The position numbers were made by a program, and so were the translations under genes. Shown here piece by piece: positions 56,359 to 64,000 of a stretch of 64,000 nt of DNA (position 1 is the first letter of the stretch; each line of letters begins with the position of its first letter). The notes beneath the pieces were generated by a model. It had not been told where the DNA came from, made no database searches, and worked only from the letters and a program-made list of their open reading frames with translations. Location of the stretch: assembly GCA_020073605.1 (NCBI GenBank), contig JAIQEW010000002.1, positions 124,001-188,000 of the forward strand, in the 5' to 3' direction. Source of the DNA: Terriglobia bacterium (GTDB taxonomy: Bacteria > Acidobacteriota > Terriglobia > Acidiferrales > UBA7541).

Positions 56359-56427
56359 CGAGACTCCTCAATCACCATCTTGGAAAAGAAGGGCGAGCCC
56401 GCCATTGGCGGGCTCGCCCCTTTTGGA

Positions 56428-56631
56428 CTACAGACTGGCTACGTTCGATGCCTGCAGGCCCTTGGGGCCGGTGGTCACTTCGAACTCAACCGCCTGGCCT
56501 TCGTTCAGCGATTTGTACCCTTCCGCCACGATGGCGGAAAAGTGGACGAAAACGTCCTCGCCGGACTGGCGCTGGATGAATCCAAAGCCCTTACTGGCAT
56601 TGAACCACTTTACTGTTCCTTGTTCTTTCAA
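56428..56631 (-). CDS. csp: Cold-shock protein (Csp)
   Basis: A 67-residue OB-fold with RNP1-like KGFGFIQR and RNP2-like VFVHFSAI, the classic nucleic-acid-binding patches of CspA proteins, which melt RNA structure at low temperature. The gene begins at TTG 56631 ([16 protein letters not shown] follows), with a weak ribosome site AAAGAG. The leader carries a terminator-like hairpin at 56691-56722. It heads a row of small RNA-binding-type genes. Confidence 0.95.
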   Translation of the reverse strand: MKEQGTVKWFNASKGFGFIQRQSGEDVFVHFSAIVAEGYKSLNEGQAVEFEVTTGPKGLQASNVASL

Positions 56632-56690
56632 CTGTGTTTCTCTTTTCTGTTTGAGCTATTTGGTGCCTTTCCACTTCCTCCAGCTCAAAT

Positions 56691-56722
56691 AAAAAAGGGC
56701 TGCAAGTGTGGACTTGCAGCCC
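56691..56722 (-). terminator. Terminator-like hairpin in the csp leader
   Basis: On the minus strand GGGCTGCAAGT pairs with ACTTGCAGCCC (11 bp, perfect) around a 4-nt CCAC loop, and TTTTTT follows at once. This is the classic shape of a Rho-independent terminator. It lies 60 bp before the csp start on the same strand, with no gene upstream of it for about 480 bp on that strand. It may end a small leader RNA or attenuate csp. Confidence 0.8.
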
Positions 56723-56975
56723 CTCCAACGAATCTAAAGGTTTTACAAGAGCAACAAACGCACCCCCATTGTCACATGTAGGCACTTTTCTGTCCATCTA
56801 AATCGCCCATTCGGGCTTGTTGGTAAAGGCCTTCCGGCGATGTGCGTTGACACGATTTTTGGATTGTTGCGGCTAAGTCCATGTCGTGTGTGAGGTTAGG
56901 TGCGGGAGGAACGAAACGTTACATGTATGGGTGTGCCAATTACAGGGCTGTGGTGCCTGGGAACGCGGCTACTCA

Positions 56976-57005
56976 CTGGCACACTCGCAGATCGTAAACT
57001 ACAAT
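56976..57005 (+). promoter_or_regulatory. Candidate tRNA-Ser promoter
   Basis: TACAAT at 57000-57005 matches the -10 consensus in 5 of 6 positions. CTGGCA at 56976-56981 is a weak -35 with an 18-bp spacer. It lies 20 bp before the tRNA gene. Confidence 0.4.
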
Positions 57006-57024
57006 GGTGCAGGCAGTCGATTTA

Positions 57025-57114
57025 GGAGGGGTGGCCGAGCGGTTGAAGGCGGCGGTCTTGAAAACCGTTAGGCCCGAAAGGGTCTCGTGGGTTCGAATCC
57101 CACCCCCTCCGCCA
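57025..57114 (+). tRNA. tRNA-Ser (anticodon TGA)
   Basis: A 90-nt tRNA with 7-bp acceptor stem GGAGGGG/CCCCTCC, discriminator G and encoded CCA end (57112-57114). The anticodon loop CTTGAAA at 57057-57063 has anticodon TGA at 57059-57061, which reads UCA. The long variable arm (about GTTAGGCCCGAAAGGGTC) is characteristic of serine tRNAs, and the T loop has GGTTCGAATCC. It is a single gene with no neighbouring tRNAs. Confidence 0.97.
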
Positions 57115-57207
57115 TCCTTTCGCCAAGGCTACGGATGGCAGGCCATCCTACGCTGAAGCTTCGGACGGCAAGCCATCTGCGGCGTTGTGAGCGATTCGTC
57201 CCGAGCG

Positions 57208-58188
57208 TCAAGAAATCGAGCGCTTCAAGAAGGCGTCGATGCGCGCGTTCGCCGGAGCGCTGAGCGGCATCGGAGCGGCATTGAACGCGTGCGGCGCGCC
57301 GGGATAGACGGCCAGCTCCGCTTCATTTCCCGCCGCGATCCACCGCGCGTACATAAACAGCGAATCATCGAGCAGCGGATCAATGGTGCCGATCGTGAAG
57401 ATTGCCGGCGGCATTTTCGCCAGATTCGCGTAGAGCGCGGAAACATCCGGATCGCGAGGGTCCACCCCCTTCGGCAGATAGGCCTCGGTAAACTTCCGGA
57501 TGCTGAGTTTGCCTACCAGCAGCCCGCGTTCGGGAGCCAGCATCTGGCTCGGGGTCATGGACGTATCGTAGTTGCCATACGAAAGGACCGCGCCCCGGAA
57601 GCCGGTGTAGCCGTGGCGGTCACGCATCCGCAGGAGCGTGGCGGCGGAAAGCGTGGCGCCCGCGGATTCGCCGCCGATCGTCAGAATGTCGGTGCCGAAT
57701 TCGGATTTTGCGTTCTTCACCAGCCACAGGGCAGCCGATTCGCAATCGTCCCACGCGGCCGGGTAGGGATTTTCAGGGGCGAGCCTGTATTCGACGCTCG
57801 CGCATCCCATTCCCGTATTTTGGGCGACGCGCTCCATCATCGTGTCCTGGGTTTCGGTCGAACCGAATACCAGCCCGCCGCCGTGCATGTGCATGTAGAC
57901 GCCCTTCGCGCGCTCGGGCAAGATGATGCGCAGCGCGATTTTGTGCCCGCCCTTGCCGTCGATCTGAATCGTGCGCGCGCGCTCCGATTTCGGCGGTGGT
58001 GGAAACGGCCCTCGTCCGCTCGCCACCGCCGCGCGATATGCCGGTGCGCCGATGTCCCACCAATCGGGCCCCGCGGATGTCAGCTTGCGGAACGTTTCGT
58101 TGGCGGCAAGGGTCTCGGCCGAAATTGCCTCCGGCCGGAACAGAGCTGGATCGAACGGATTGCTCTTTGCTGCGGCTGCTTCGCTCAT
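57208..58188 (-). CDS. Alpha/beta hydrolase, hormone-sensitive-lipase type
   Basis: The 326-residue protein has the HSL oxyanion motif HGGG (in [12 protein letters not shown]) and the nucleophile elbow GESAG, with a catalytic Asp in DPLLDDS and His in PHAFN. Such enzymes hydrolyse short-chain esters. ATG 58188 follows GGGAGG at 8 nt. It is divergent from the peptidase gene at 58309 and downstream of tRNA-Ser. No signal peptide is present, so it is cytoplasmic. Substrate not predictable. Confidence 0.88.
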   Translation of the reverse strand: MSEAAAAKSNPFDPALFRPEAISAETLAANETFRKLTSAGPDWWDIGAPAYRAAVASGRGPFPPPPKSERARTIQIDGKGGHKIALRIILPERAKGVYMHMHGGGLVFGSTETQDTMMERVAQNTGMGCASVEYRLAPENPYPAAWDDCESAALWLVKNAKSEFGTDILTIGGESAGATLSAATLLRMRDRHGYTGFRGAVLSYGNYDTSMTPSQMLAPERGLLVGKLSIRKFTEAYLPKGVDPRDPDVSALYANLAKMPPAIFTIGTIDPLLDDSLFMYARWIAAGNEAELAVYPGAPHAFNAAPMPLSAPANARIDAFLKRSIS

Positions 58189-58308
58189 GTGCTTTGCCTC
58201 CCGATCTCGCTGCGACGCGGGAGTATACCACCGCGCGGCGGGACGGAAAGAGTTCGCAAGGATGACACTCTTGCATCCTCGTTCTTACGTGCTAGCCTTA
58301 CGGGCGGA

Positions 58309-60603
58309 ATGAAAGACGGGGCACAATTTCGAAGCACAGACCGTTTTGTGCGAATCCTAATTAGAACCACTCTCCCTTTTCTTTTTGTGATTCTCTGCGT
58401 TCTTCCCGCCGCGGCGCAAACGGCGAGCGCGCCGAAGGCCCCCGTAATCTTGTCAGGTGAACTCCGCGAATTCGTTGAAACTCCCGCAGTTTCGGGCTAT
58501 GAAAAACAGCTCGCCGCAAAGATCCGCGCGCAGATCGCGGCGCTTCACCCTGTCACGGACAACCTTGGCGACGTGATCGTCACGATCGGCAGCGGCGTGC
58601 CGCGTCGCCTGATCGTCACGCCGATCGACGAACCAGGCTTCGTCGTCAGCGGGATCACCGACGACGGCTACTTGCGGTTGCAGCGGTTGCCCCAATCGGG
58701 CCTGCCGCCGATTTTCAACGAGCTGTATTCCGCGCAACCGGTGAAAGTGGGCACGGCGAACGGCAAGTGGATCGACGGCGTCGTGGCCGGGCTTTCCGTT
58801 CACCTGCAAGACGGCCGCGCGAATCCGCCGAAGGCGAGCGACATCGAGAACATGTACGTCGATATCGGCGCGAGTTCCTCCGCCGAAGCGCGCATGGCAG
58901 GGATCGATATTCTGAGCCCGGTGGCCATTGGCCGCCAGCTCTCGGGCCTCGGTGAGGCAAGAGCGGCTGCATCGGGAATCGGCGACAAGTTTGGTGCCGC
59001 CGCCGTGGTCGAACTATTGGGCGGGATCGATATAGCAAAGATTAAGGGCACACTTACTGTTGCGTTCCTCGTCCAGCAATGGACGGGAGCGCGCGGGTTG
59101 CAACGCGTTTTGCGCACCACACCAGCTGACGAAATGATCTACGTCGGTCGGCTGCTTCCGGGAGGAGCGCTGCCGGGGATGCAAGGCGTCCATCGCGCGC
59201 CCCGCCGCGAGGCGGGGAGCGGCGTGCTGATCGGGCTTGAACAGGCGGGCGGCACTCTTTCAGGATTCGCAGCCGATCTCAAGCAGCTTGCCGACGCGAA
59301 CAAAATTCCACTCGTCATGGACTATTCGGCCGGGATCATTCCTGCGAGCTATCTTCCGCTACCAGCGTTCCCTGCGAAGTGGGCGCATCTCGGCATCGCG
59401 ACAGCTTGGCCGGGAACCCCGGCGGAAGTGATCAATAATGGTGACATCGATGATCTTGAGTCTCTCCTGCAAATGTATGTGCAAGGTGGCCTGTCGTCTC
59501 GGGGCATTGGATCGGGAAGCGGATCGAGTCACGATCGCGGTGCGCATGAAGGAGCGCCCACCGCAACCGAACTTCTCGAGCGCCTCGTTCCGGTTTACGG
59601 AGCGAGTGACCATGAAGAACCAGTGAGACAGGCCGTGCGAAGCTCGCTCCCGCCGTGGGCGAAGCCGGAGAAGGATGAAGCAGGGAATTTGATTCTGCAT
59701 GTCGGCACCACCCCCGCCGGAACGAAAACGCCGAAGATTCTCGTGATCGCGCACATGGACGAGATCGGCTTCGAGGTGAAATCGATCTCGAAGGACGGCC
59801 GGCTTGAAGTCGAGACGCTCGGGGGGATGGAATTGAGCTACTACGAAGGCCATCCGATGCTCGTGCACACATCGACAGGCGATCGCGGCGCGATCATGGA
59901 ATTGCCCAACGGCTGGGACGAGGCGAATTTCCAGTGGCCGGACGAATCAGAGAAAGCCATTCGCGTGGACGTCGGCGCGCGCACGCCGGAAGAAGTCGCG
60001 CAGCTCGGCATCAAAGTGGGCGACTCGCTCACGATTCCCAAGGAATACCGCCCGCTCCTCGGCACGCGCGCGAATGGCCGAAGCTTCGATGACCGCGTGG
60101 GCGACACGGCGCTGATCTCCGCAGTTTGGGCGCTGGGCGGGCCGCTGAAGGACCGCGACGTCACGTTTGTATGGTCCACGGGCGAGGAAACCGGACTTGT
60201 GGGCGCGGCGGCGCTGGCGAAACGCCTCGCAGCGGAAGGCCGCGCGCCCGATTACGTTTTCGCCGTGGATACGCTCGTCAGCTCGGATTCGCCGCTCGAA
60301 TCCAAACGCTTTGCCGGCGCGCAGCTTGGAAAAGGATTCGCGATCCGCGCGGTCGACGGCTCCAATATCGTGCCGCGCGACCTGGTCGAAAAAGTCGTAA
60401 AGCTGGCGCGCGCGAATCAGATTCCGGTGCAGCTCGGAGTTACCGGGGGCGGCAACGACGGCTCCGCGTTCGTGCCGTACGGCTCGGTGGATATCGCGCT
60501 CGGCTGGCCGCTGCGGTATTCGCATTCCCCGGCCGAGGTGATCGACACGCGCGACGTGGACGCGCTCGCGCGCATCGTCGCCGCGATCGCGAGGAGCTGG
60601 TAG
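58309..60603 (+). CDS. Tandem M42-family aminopeptidase with degenerate N-terminal half
   Basis: The 764-residue protein has a signal peptide (LPFLFVILCVLPAAA) and two M42-like repeats. The C-terminal half has the metal and catalytic set: AHMDEIGF (H482), DDRVGDTAL, GEETGLVGA (E626-E627) and YSHSPAEVID (H739). The N-terminal half keeps the fold but has TPIDEPGFVV in place of AHMDEIGF, FLVQQWTG in place of the Glu pair, and TPAEVI without His. So one half is probably inactive and structural. M42 enzymes form large tetrahedral particles. A start at ATG 58309 is taken because it fits the signal peptide. Confidence 0.85.
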   Translation: MKDGAQFRSTDRFVRILIRTTLPFLFVILCVLPAAAQTASAPKAPVILSGELREFVETPAVSGYEKQLAAKIRAQIAALHPVTDNLGDVIVTIGSGVPRRLIVTPIDEPGFVVSGITDDGYLRLQRLPQSGLPPIFNELYSAQPVKVGTANGKWIDGVVAGLSVHLQDGRANPPKASDIENMYVDIGASSSAEARMAGIDILSPVAIGRQLSGLGEARAAASGIGDKFGAAAVVELLGGIDIAKIKGTLTVAFLVQQWTGARGLQRVLRTTPADEMIYVGRLLPGGALPGMQGVHRAPRREAGSGVLIGLEQAGGTLSGFAADLKQLADANKIPLVMDYSAGIIPASYLPLPAFPAKWAHLGIATAWPGTPAEVINNGDIDDLESLLQMYVQGGLSSRGIGSGSGSSHDRGAHEGAPTATELLERLVPVYGASDHEEPVRQAVRSSLPPWAKPEKDEAGNLILHVGTTPAGTKTPKILVIAHMDEIGFEVKSISKDGRLEVETLGGMELSYYEGHPMLVHTSTGDRGAIMELPNGWDEANFQWPDESEKAIRVDVGARTPEEVAQLGIKVGDSLTIPKEYRPLLGTRANGRSFDDRVGDTALISAVWALGGPLKDRDVTFVWSTGEETGLVGAAALAKRLAAEGRAPDYVFAVDTLVSSDSPLESKRFAGAQLGKGFAIRAVDGSNIVPRDLVEKVVKLARANQIPVQLGVTGGGNDGSAFVPYGSVDIALGWPLRYSHSPAEVIDTRDVDALARIVAAIARSW

Positions 60604-60650
60604 CGCCGCGACGGATGGAGCTCCGCTGCGGTTTGCTATAATCGCGCGAC

Positions 60651-61346
60651 ATGGCCGGGCCATCATCCAAGAAGCGGGTTTCCAAGCAACCGGCGCCGAA
60701 AGAGCCCGCGTTCAAGGCTCCGCGCTACATCGTGGTCGAGGGGCCGATCCGCGTCGGGAAATCGACTCTGGCGAAAGTCCTGGCCGAGCAACTGCACGCG
60801 CGGCGCGTCTTCGACTGCGAAGACAATCCCTTCCTCGCGGACTTCTACGATGAAAAGCCCGGCGCGGCTTTTCGCGCCCAGATGTATTTTCTCTACGAGC
60901 GGCACCGCCGCCTGGCGGAGACGCGGCCGGAGGACAACGCCGCTCCGATCGTGAGCGATTTTCTCTTCGAGAAGGACAAGATCTTCGCTTACATCAACCT
61001 CGACAACGAAGAGCTGAAGCTCTATGAAAAATATTTCGACATGCTCGCGCCTTCGGTGCCCACGCCGGACCTGGTGATCTATCTCCACGCCAAGCCCGAA
61101 GTGCTGCGAAAGCGCGTCTCGAAAAAAGGCGATCCGGCGGAGAAGGAGATTTCTCCGGAATACGTCGAGGCGGTCGCCCGCGCCTACGGGCATTTCTTCT
61201 TCCGCTACTCGGCTTCGAATCTGCTCGTCGTGGACACCACGGAGATCGACTTCGTGGAGCGCAACCAGGATTTGCAGGAGCTATTGCGCCGCCTTCGCCA
61301 GCCTGTCAAGGGCACGCAGTATTTTCTTCCGCTGGGCCAAAGCTGA
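60651..61346 (+). CDS. Deoxynucleoside kinase
   Basis: A 231-residue P-loop kinase. The Walker A loop is GPIRVGKST and the catalytic basic-acidic pair and ERS-like motif fall in MYFLYERHRRLAE and SDFLFEKDKIFAY. A lid-like segment PDLVIYLHAKPEVLRKRVSK matches deoxynucleoside kinases of the dCK/dGK type, which phosphorylate deoxynucleosides in salvage. It follows the M42 gene by 48 bp on the same strand. An N-terminal Lys/Pro-rich extension of about 20 residues is unusual. Which base is preferred is unknown. Confidence 0.85.
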   Translation: MAGPSSKKRVSKQPAPKEPAFKAPRYIVVEGPIRVGKSTLAKVLAEQLHARRVFDCEDNPFLADFYDEKPGAAFRAQMYFLYERHRRLAETRPEDNAAPIVSDFLFEKDKIFAYINLDNEELKLYEKYFDMLAPSVPTPDLVIYLHAKPEVLRKRVSKKGDPAEKEISPEYVEAVARAYGHFFFRYSASNLLVVDTTEIDFVERNQDLQELLRRLRQPVKGTQYFLPLGQS

Positions 61347-61612
61347 TCGGAAGCCCGTGTCTCCGCAACGTACTACCGAAGGACAAAAGCAGATCCCTCG
61401 CCGGCCAGAAAACGGCCTCGCTCGGGATGACAATACTGCGGCGTAAGGCTTTGAAGGCCTCGGGTCTGACGACCTGAGCTACATCTGGCGAGTACGAGAA
61501 GGGGAATCCGGGACGAACACATTCGTTCCGCTCGGTGGAAGCGGGCGAATTCACGGGGCGTCCGTCCCGGACTACTGCACGGGGAAAACTCTTCTTTACA
61601 AAATCGCGCCGC

Positions 61613-62098
61613 TCAAGCCGCCTGCGACGGGCCCGCGAAACGATGGCGCAACCTGCCGAGCGTCCGGTTTAACGGATGGCTCCGGTGCAGGAACGTCAGC
61701 ATCGGTTCCCTCCGCGTGCCGATCCTCTGAAGCGCCCGGCGAATCCGGAAATCGCGGCCCGCGGATACCAGACCCTTTTCGAGCGTCGCGATGGCTTCCT
61801 GCGTCCGGCCGGCCTGCTGATAGATCTCGGCTAGATTGAGGTAAAGCTGGGCGTGATTGTGCCTCATACCCAGCGCCTCCTGGCAGAGTGCTTCCCCATC
61901 GGCATAGCGCCTTTCGGCAACGGCAGCCAGCAGGCCTGTGTAAGAGAGGTAAAACGGGTTCTTCGGAGCAATCCCCAGGGCGCGCCGGGCATGGAGGAGG
62001 GCGTCATCCGGGTGCCCGTCACGAAGCTGCTTGAGACATTCCTTGAAGTCGGTCATACCAGCGTCAGCAGGAGATGTGGTTCCTATCCAGTGGGACAT
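61613..62098 (-). CDS. TPR-repeat protein
   Basis: A 161-residue soluble protein with about three tetratricopeptide repeats: HPDDALLHARRALGIAPKNP, ADGEALCQEALGMRHNHAQL and AQLYLNLAEIYQQAGRTQEA. ATG 62098 follows GGAAGGAG. No catalytic motif. TPR proteins bind other proteins; the partner is unknown. It lies alone between the kinase (a 266-bp gap with no gene) and the polysaccharide-deacetylase-like gene. Confidence 0.7.
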   Translation of the reverse strand: MSHWIGTTSPADAGMTDFKECLKQLRDGHPDDALLHARRALGIAPKNPFYLSYTGLLAAVAERRYADGEALCQEALGMRHNHAQLYLNLAEIYQQAGRTQEAIATLEKGLVSAGRDFRIRRALQRIGTRREPMLTFLHRSHPLNRTLGRLRHRFAGPSQAA

Positions 62099-62269
62099 AA
62101 GCTCCTTCCTTGCCCCGCGGGGACCAAACCATCGCAGGGCCGTGAAAGAAAGGTAGCGCGGGAGTTTGCGCGGTGAAATAGAACGCGCGGCCAGATTTCG
62201 TTCCAGTCCTCGCGCCTGTACGAAATGACAGGCGAAAAAACGTCCATCGAATCTCCGCGATGGCTGCTC

Positions 62270-63415
62270 CTAATGCGCGAGTTCGGAAGCGAAAACGAGC
62301 CGGATGCCGCGGGCTTCGAGGCCGGGGACGCCTTCGGCGAGCGCGGCGATCGTGGCGGGATGAGGATGCCCGATGGCAATGGCGGAGCCGTCGCGGAGGG
62401 CGTCGCGCGAGGCGAGTTCGAGCTGCGCGAGGATCGCCGCTCGTTCGGGCGTGTCGTCGAGAAAGACTTTTCGGGATGCGGCGCGCACTCCGGCGCGCGC
62501 GGCGGAGTCGTAGGCGACGGTCGCGACAGTGGTGCGGCTGTCGATGAAGAATAGCCCGCGCGCTCGGAGAGCCGGCATCAGCGCTTCCATGAGCGCTGCA
62601 TCAGCGGTGGCGCGCGAACCCTCGTGGTTGTTGACGCCCGCGGCATGCGGGACCGTATCGAGCATCCCCTGGAGAGTCGACTCCACCTGCGTGACACTCA
62701 TTCCGACGCGCAGCTCGATTGCCTCGGGTTTCGCGCCCTCCGAGCCAGTGTCCTCCGACTCGGGCTCCATCGGGAGGTGCAGCATGATCTCGTCGCCGCG
62801 GCGGAAGGCCTCTTCGGCGACCTGAGAGGAGAGCGGCAGGTGAGGCAGGATCGAGATGGTCAGCGGAAATGGCAGCGCGAGAAGAGAATCGGCGGCGGAG
62901 CGATCGTGGCCCAGATCGTCCAGGATGATCGCAAGCTCCGGATTTCCCGGCGCGCGCCCGGCGGGGCGGCGCGAGCGGGCGGCCAGCGGCGTGACGACGA
63001 GAATCGAGTGCGTGCGATTTCCGCCGAACGAAAAATCGAGGCGCACCACGCCTCCCGTGGAGGCCTGCGCGACGGCAAGCTTGTGGCGGCGCGCGATTTC
63101 AGCGAGCGACTGTTTCAGCGCGGCCGTCTGCGACGGGTTTTCGAGCGATATATAGATGTCGTCCGCTGCGAGGTGTCCCGCGCCGGTGGCGGATGATTGG
63201 ATTTCCGGACGGATGGTGATTTCGGATTTATGCCCTGTAGCGGCCTGGGCGGCAGTGACGACTTCCGCGGTGACGGCCCGAAGCTCGGACTTGCGGAGGG
63301 TCTTCTTTACGCAGCCTGCGAGGGAGAATCCAAGTACGACTGCGAGCGCCGCGAGAGTCCACGGGGTGCAGAGGGAGGTGTGCGGCGCGGCCGATCTCCC
63401 GCGCGATGGGGTCAC
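62270..63415 (-). CDS. Divergent polysaccharide deacetylase family protein
   Basis: A 381-residue lipoprotein (lipobox LAG-C, VKK) with a divergent polysaccharide deacetylase (YibQ/DUF610-like) fold: PELAIILDDLGHDRSAADSL, FPLTISILPHLPLS, DEIMLHLPMEPESED, VNNHEGSRATAD and GLFFIDSRTTV. DD in ILDDLGHD and the two His of HLPMEP and NNHEGS are the metal ligand positions. It starts at GTG 63415, just after the S41-type stop, forming a CtpA-YibQ pair often seen in cell-envelope clusters. Confidence 0.85.
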   Translation of the reverse strand: MTPSRGRSAAPHTSLCTPWTLAALAVVLGFSLAGCVKKTLRKSELRAVTAEVVTAAQAATGHKSEITIRPEIQSSATGAGHLAADDIYISLENPSQTAALKQSLAEIARRHKLAVAQASTGGVVRLDFSFGGNRTHSILVVTPLAARSRRPAGRAPGNPELAIILDDLGHDRSAADSLLALPFPLTISILPHLPLSSQVAEEAFRRGDEIMLHLPMEPESEDTGSEGAKPEAIELRVGMSVTQVESTLQGMLDTVPHAAGVNNHEGSRATADAALMEALMPALRARGLFFIDSRTTVATVAYDSAARAGVRAASRKVFLDDTPERAAILAQLELASRDALRDGSAIAIGHPHPATIAALAEGVPGLEARGIRLVFASELAH

Positions 63416-63421
63416 GATCGC

Positions 63422-64000
63422 CTAGGCGGCCTTCCGCACAGCGGCCGCGCCCTGCAACACTTCGATGGCTTTCTTGACCGCGGGGTCGCTGGGCGAGCTC
63501 GACGGGGCGGGCGGATTCGCGCTGCCCGCGGCCGCGAGATCCTCCGGCGAAGGCAGCACGGGCCGCGTGGGCGTCACGCCTTCGACCGGAATTTCCTTGC
63601 CGCCGGGCGTGTAGTAGTTCGCCAGAGTAAGAATCAGCGCGGAGCCGTCTTCAAGCTGAATCAGCTTTTGCATCGAGGCTATGCCGTAGGTGCGGTCGCC
63701 CACTGTCTCGCCACGATGATTGTCCGCAATGGCGCCCGCGACAATTTCAGCCGGGCCGGCCGTGCCGTTGCCGATCAGCACCGTGACGGGCTGCGTCCAG
63801 GCTACCTTCGAGGCGTCGGCGGAGGAAACCACCGGAGCGATCGTCTGCCCCTTGAGCGACGCGATGGTGCCGGAGGAGAGGAAGAGCTGCGCGGTGGAGA
63901 TTCCCTCCTGATCGTCGCCGAGGGAGCAATCGCGCAAGTCGAGAATCAGCTTATGCGCGCCCTGGCGCTCGAGCTGCACGAGCTCGTCGCGAATCTGCTT
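63422..64000 (-). CDS. S41-family protein (CtpA-like), partial, without usual catalytic Ser/Lys
   Basis: 192 residues of the C-terminal part are in the window; the N-terminus lies beyond the right edge. It shows the S41 core: AHKLILDLRDCSLGDDQEGI, VTVLIGNGTAGPAEIVAGAI, TYGIASMQKLIQLEDGSALI and YYTPGGKEIPVEGVTPTRPV. In active CtpA/Prc the catalytic Ser sits in SASASE and the Lys in GKG. At these positions this protein has Gly (TAGPAE) and Ile (YGIAS). Known Ser/Lys dyad chemistry is therefore lacking. It overlaps no neighbour but ends 6 bp before the polysaccharide-deacetylase gene. Confidence 0.8.
   Translation of the reverse strand, partial: KQIRDELVQLERQGAHKLILDLRDCSLGDDQEGISTAQLFLSSGTIASLKGQTIAPVVSSADASKVAWTQPVTVLIGNGTAGPAEIVAGAIADNHRGETVGDRTYGIASMQKLIQLEDGSALILTLANYYTPGGKEIPVEGVTPTRPVLPSPEDLAAAGSANPPAPSSSPSDPAVKKAIEVLQGAAAVRKAA

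Noticed and set aside
57187..58308. Upstream extension of the M42 frame
   Set aside because: It overlaps the HSL-type esterase in antisense and has no signal peptide; ATG 58309 fits better.

Overview
The window looks like a chromosomal stretch of a high-GC Gram-negative bacterium. Acidobacteriota is the best fit, as an inference from gene content and order: dnaA, dnaN, gyrB and gyrA in one direction, the infC-rpmI-rplT-pheS-pheT-zapA block, many TonB/RND/outer-membrane and c-type cytochrome genes, and scattered hairpin repeats between genes. Almost all genes are on the minus strand; the main plus-strand genes are at 0.9, 37.7-38.6, 39.6, 57.0 (tRNA-Ser) and 58.3-61.3 kb.

Layout. 1-2.8 kb: a TonB-like gene cut by the left edge, a zinc-ribbon protein, a LOG-family protein, and a BrnT/BrnA toxin-antitoxin pair whose toxin has a stop codon in its N-terminal motif. 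2.8-12.7 kb: pyrE, gyrA, a VOC protein, gyrB, dnaN and dnaA, with near-consensus DnaA boxes on both sides of dnaA, so this is probably the replication origin. 12.7-14.6 kb: a secreted beta-propeller protein and a YmdB-type phosphodiesterase that appears to start at CTG. 14.9-22.3 kb: a heavy-metal RND efflux operon (small His/Cys membrane protein, TolC, adaptor, CusA/CzcA pump), then an outer-membrane protein and a cytochrome c behind a spacer with two inverted repeats. 22.4-28.6 kb: infC-rpmI-rplT-pheS-(methyltransferase)-pheT-zapA. 28.7-35.3 kb: secreted and lipoproteins, a cytochrome c-PQQ dehydrogenase-like protein, and thrS.

35.3-39.4 kb is a small accessory zone with a frameshifted gene, a DUF2971-like gene, cupins, an intact vapBC pair and a 70-bp relic of the same vapC. 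39.6-44.9 kb carries a membrane cytochrome c, a 128-bp MITE-like element, a zinc alcohol dehydrogenase and a two-subunit molybdenum hydroxylase (IorAB type).

The most striking region is 44.9-54.5 kb. It holds a compact minus-strand gene set: a 23-heme cytochrome, a 31-heme cytochrome built of tandem repeats, an outer-membrane beta-barrel, a periplasmic protein, a diheme cytochrome b-like membrane protein and a membrane-anchored ferredoxin/FAD/NAD(P) oxidoreductase. Together these could form an uninterrupted electron path between a cytoplasmic donor and the cell surface, which would be an unusual porin-cytochrome conduit.

54.8-56.8 kb is a cold-shock/RNA-binding cluster whose leader carries a terminator-like hairpin. 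57-64 kb holds tRNA-Ser(TGA), an HSL-type esterase, a tandem M42 peptidase with a degenerate first half, a deoxynucleoside kinase, a TPR protein, a divergent polysaccharide deacetylase and an S41-type protein that lacks the usual catalytic Ser and Lys and is cut by the right edge. All functions are read from sequence and memory of the families; no database search was run.
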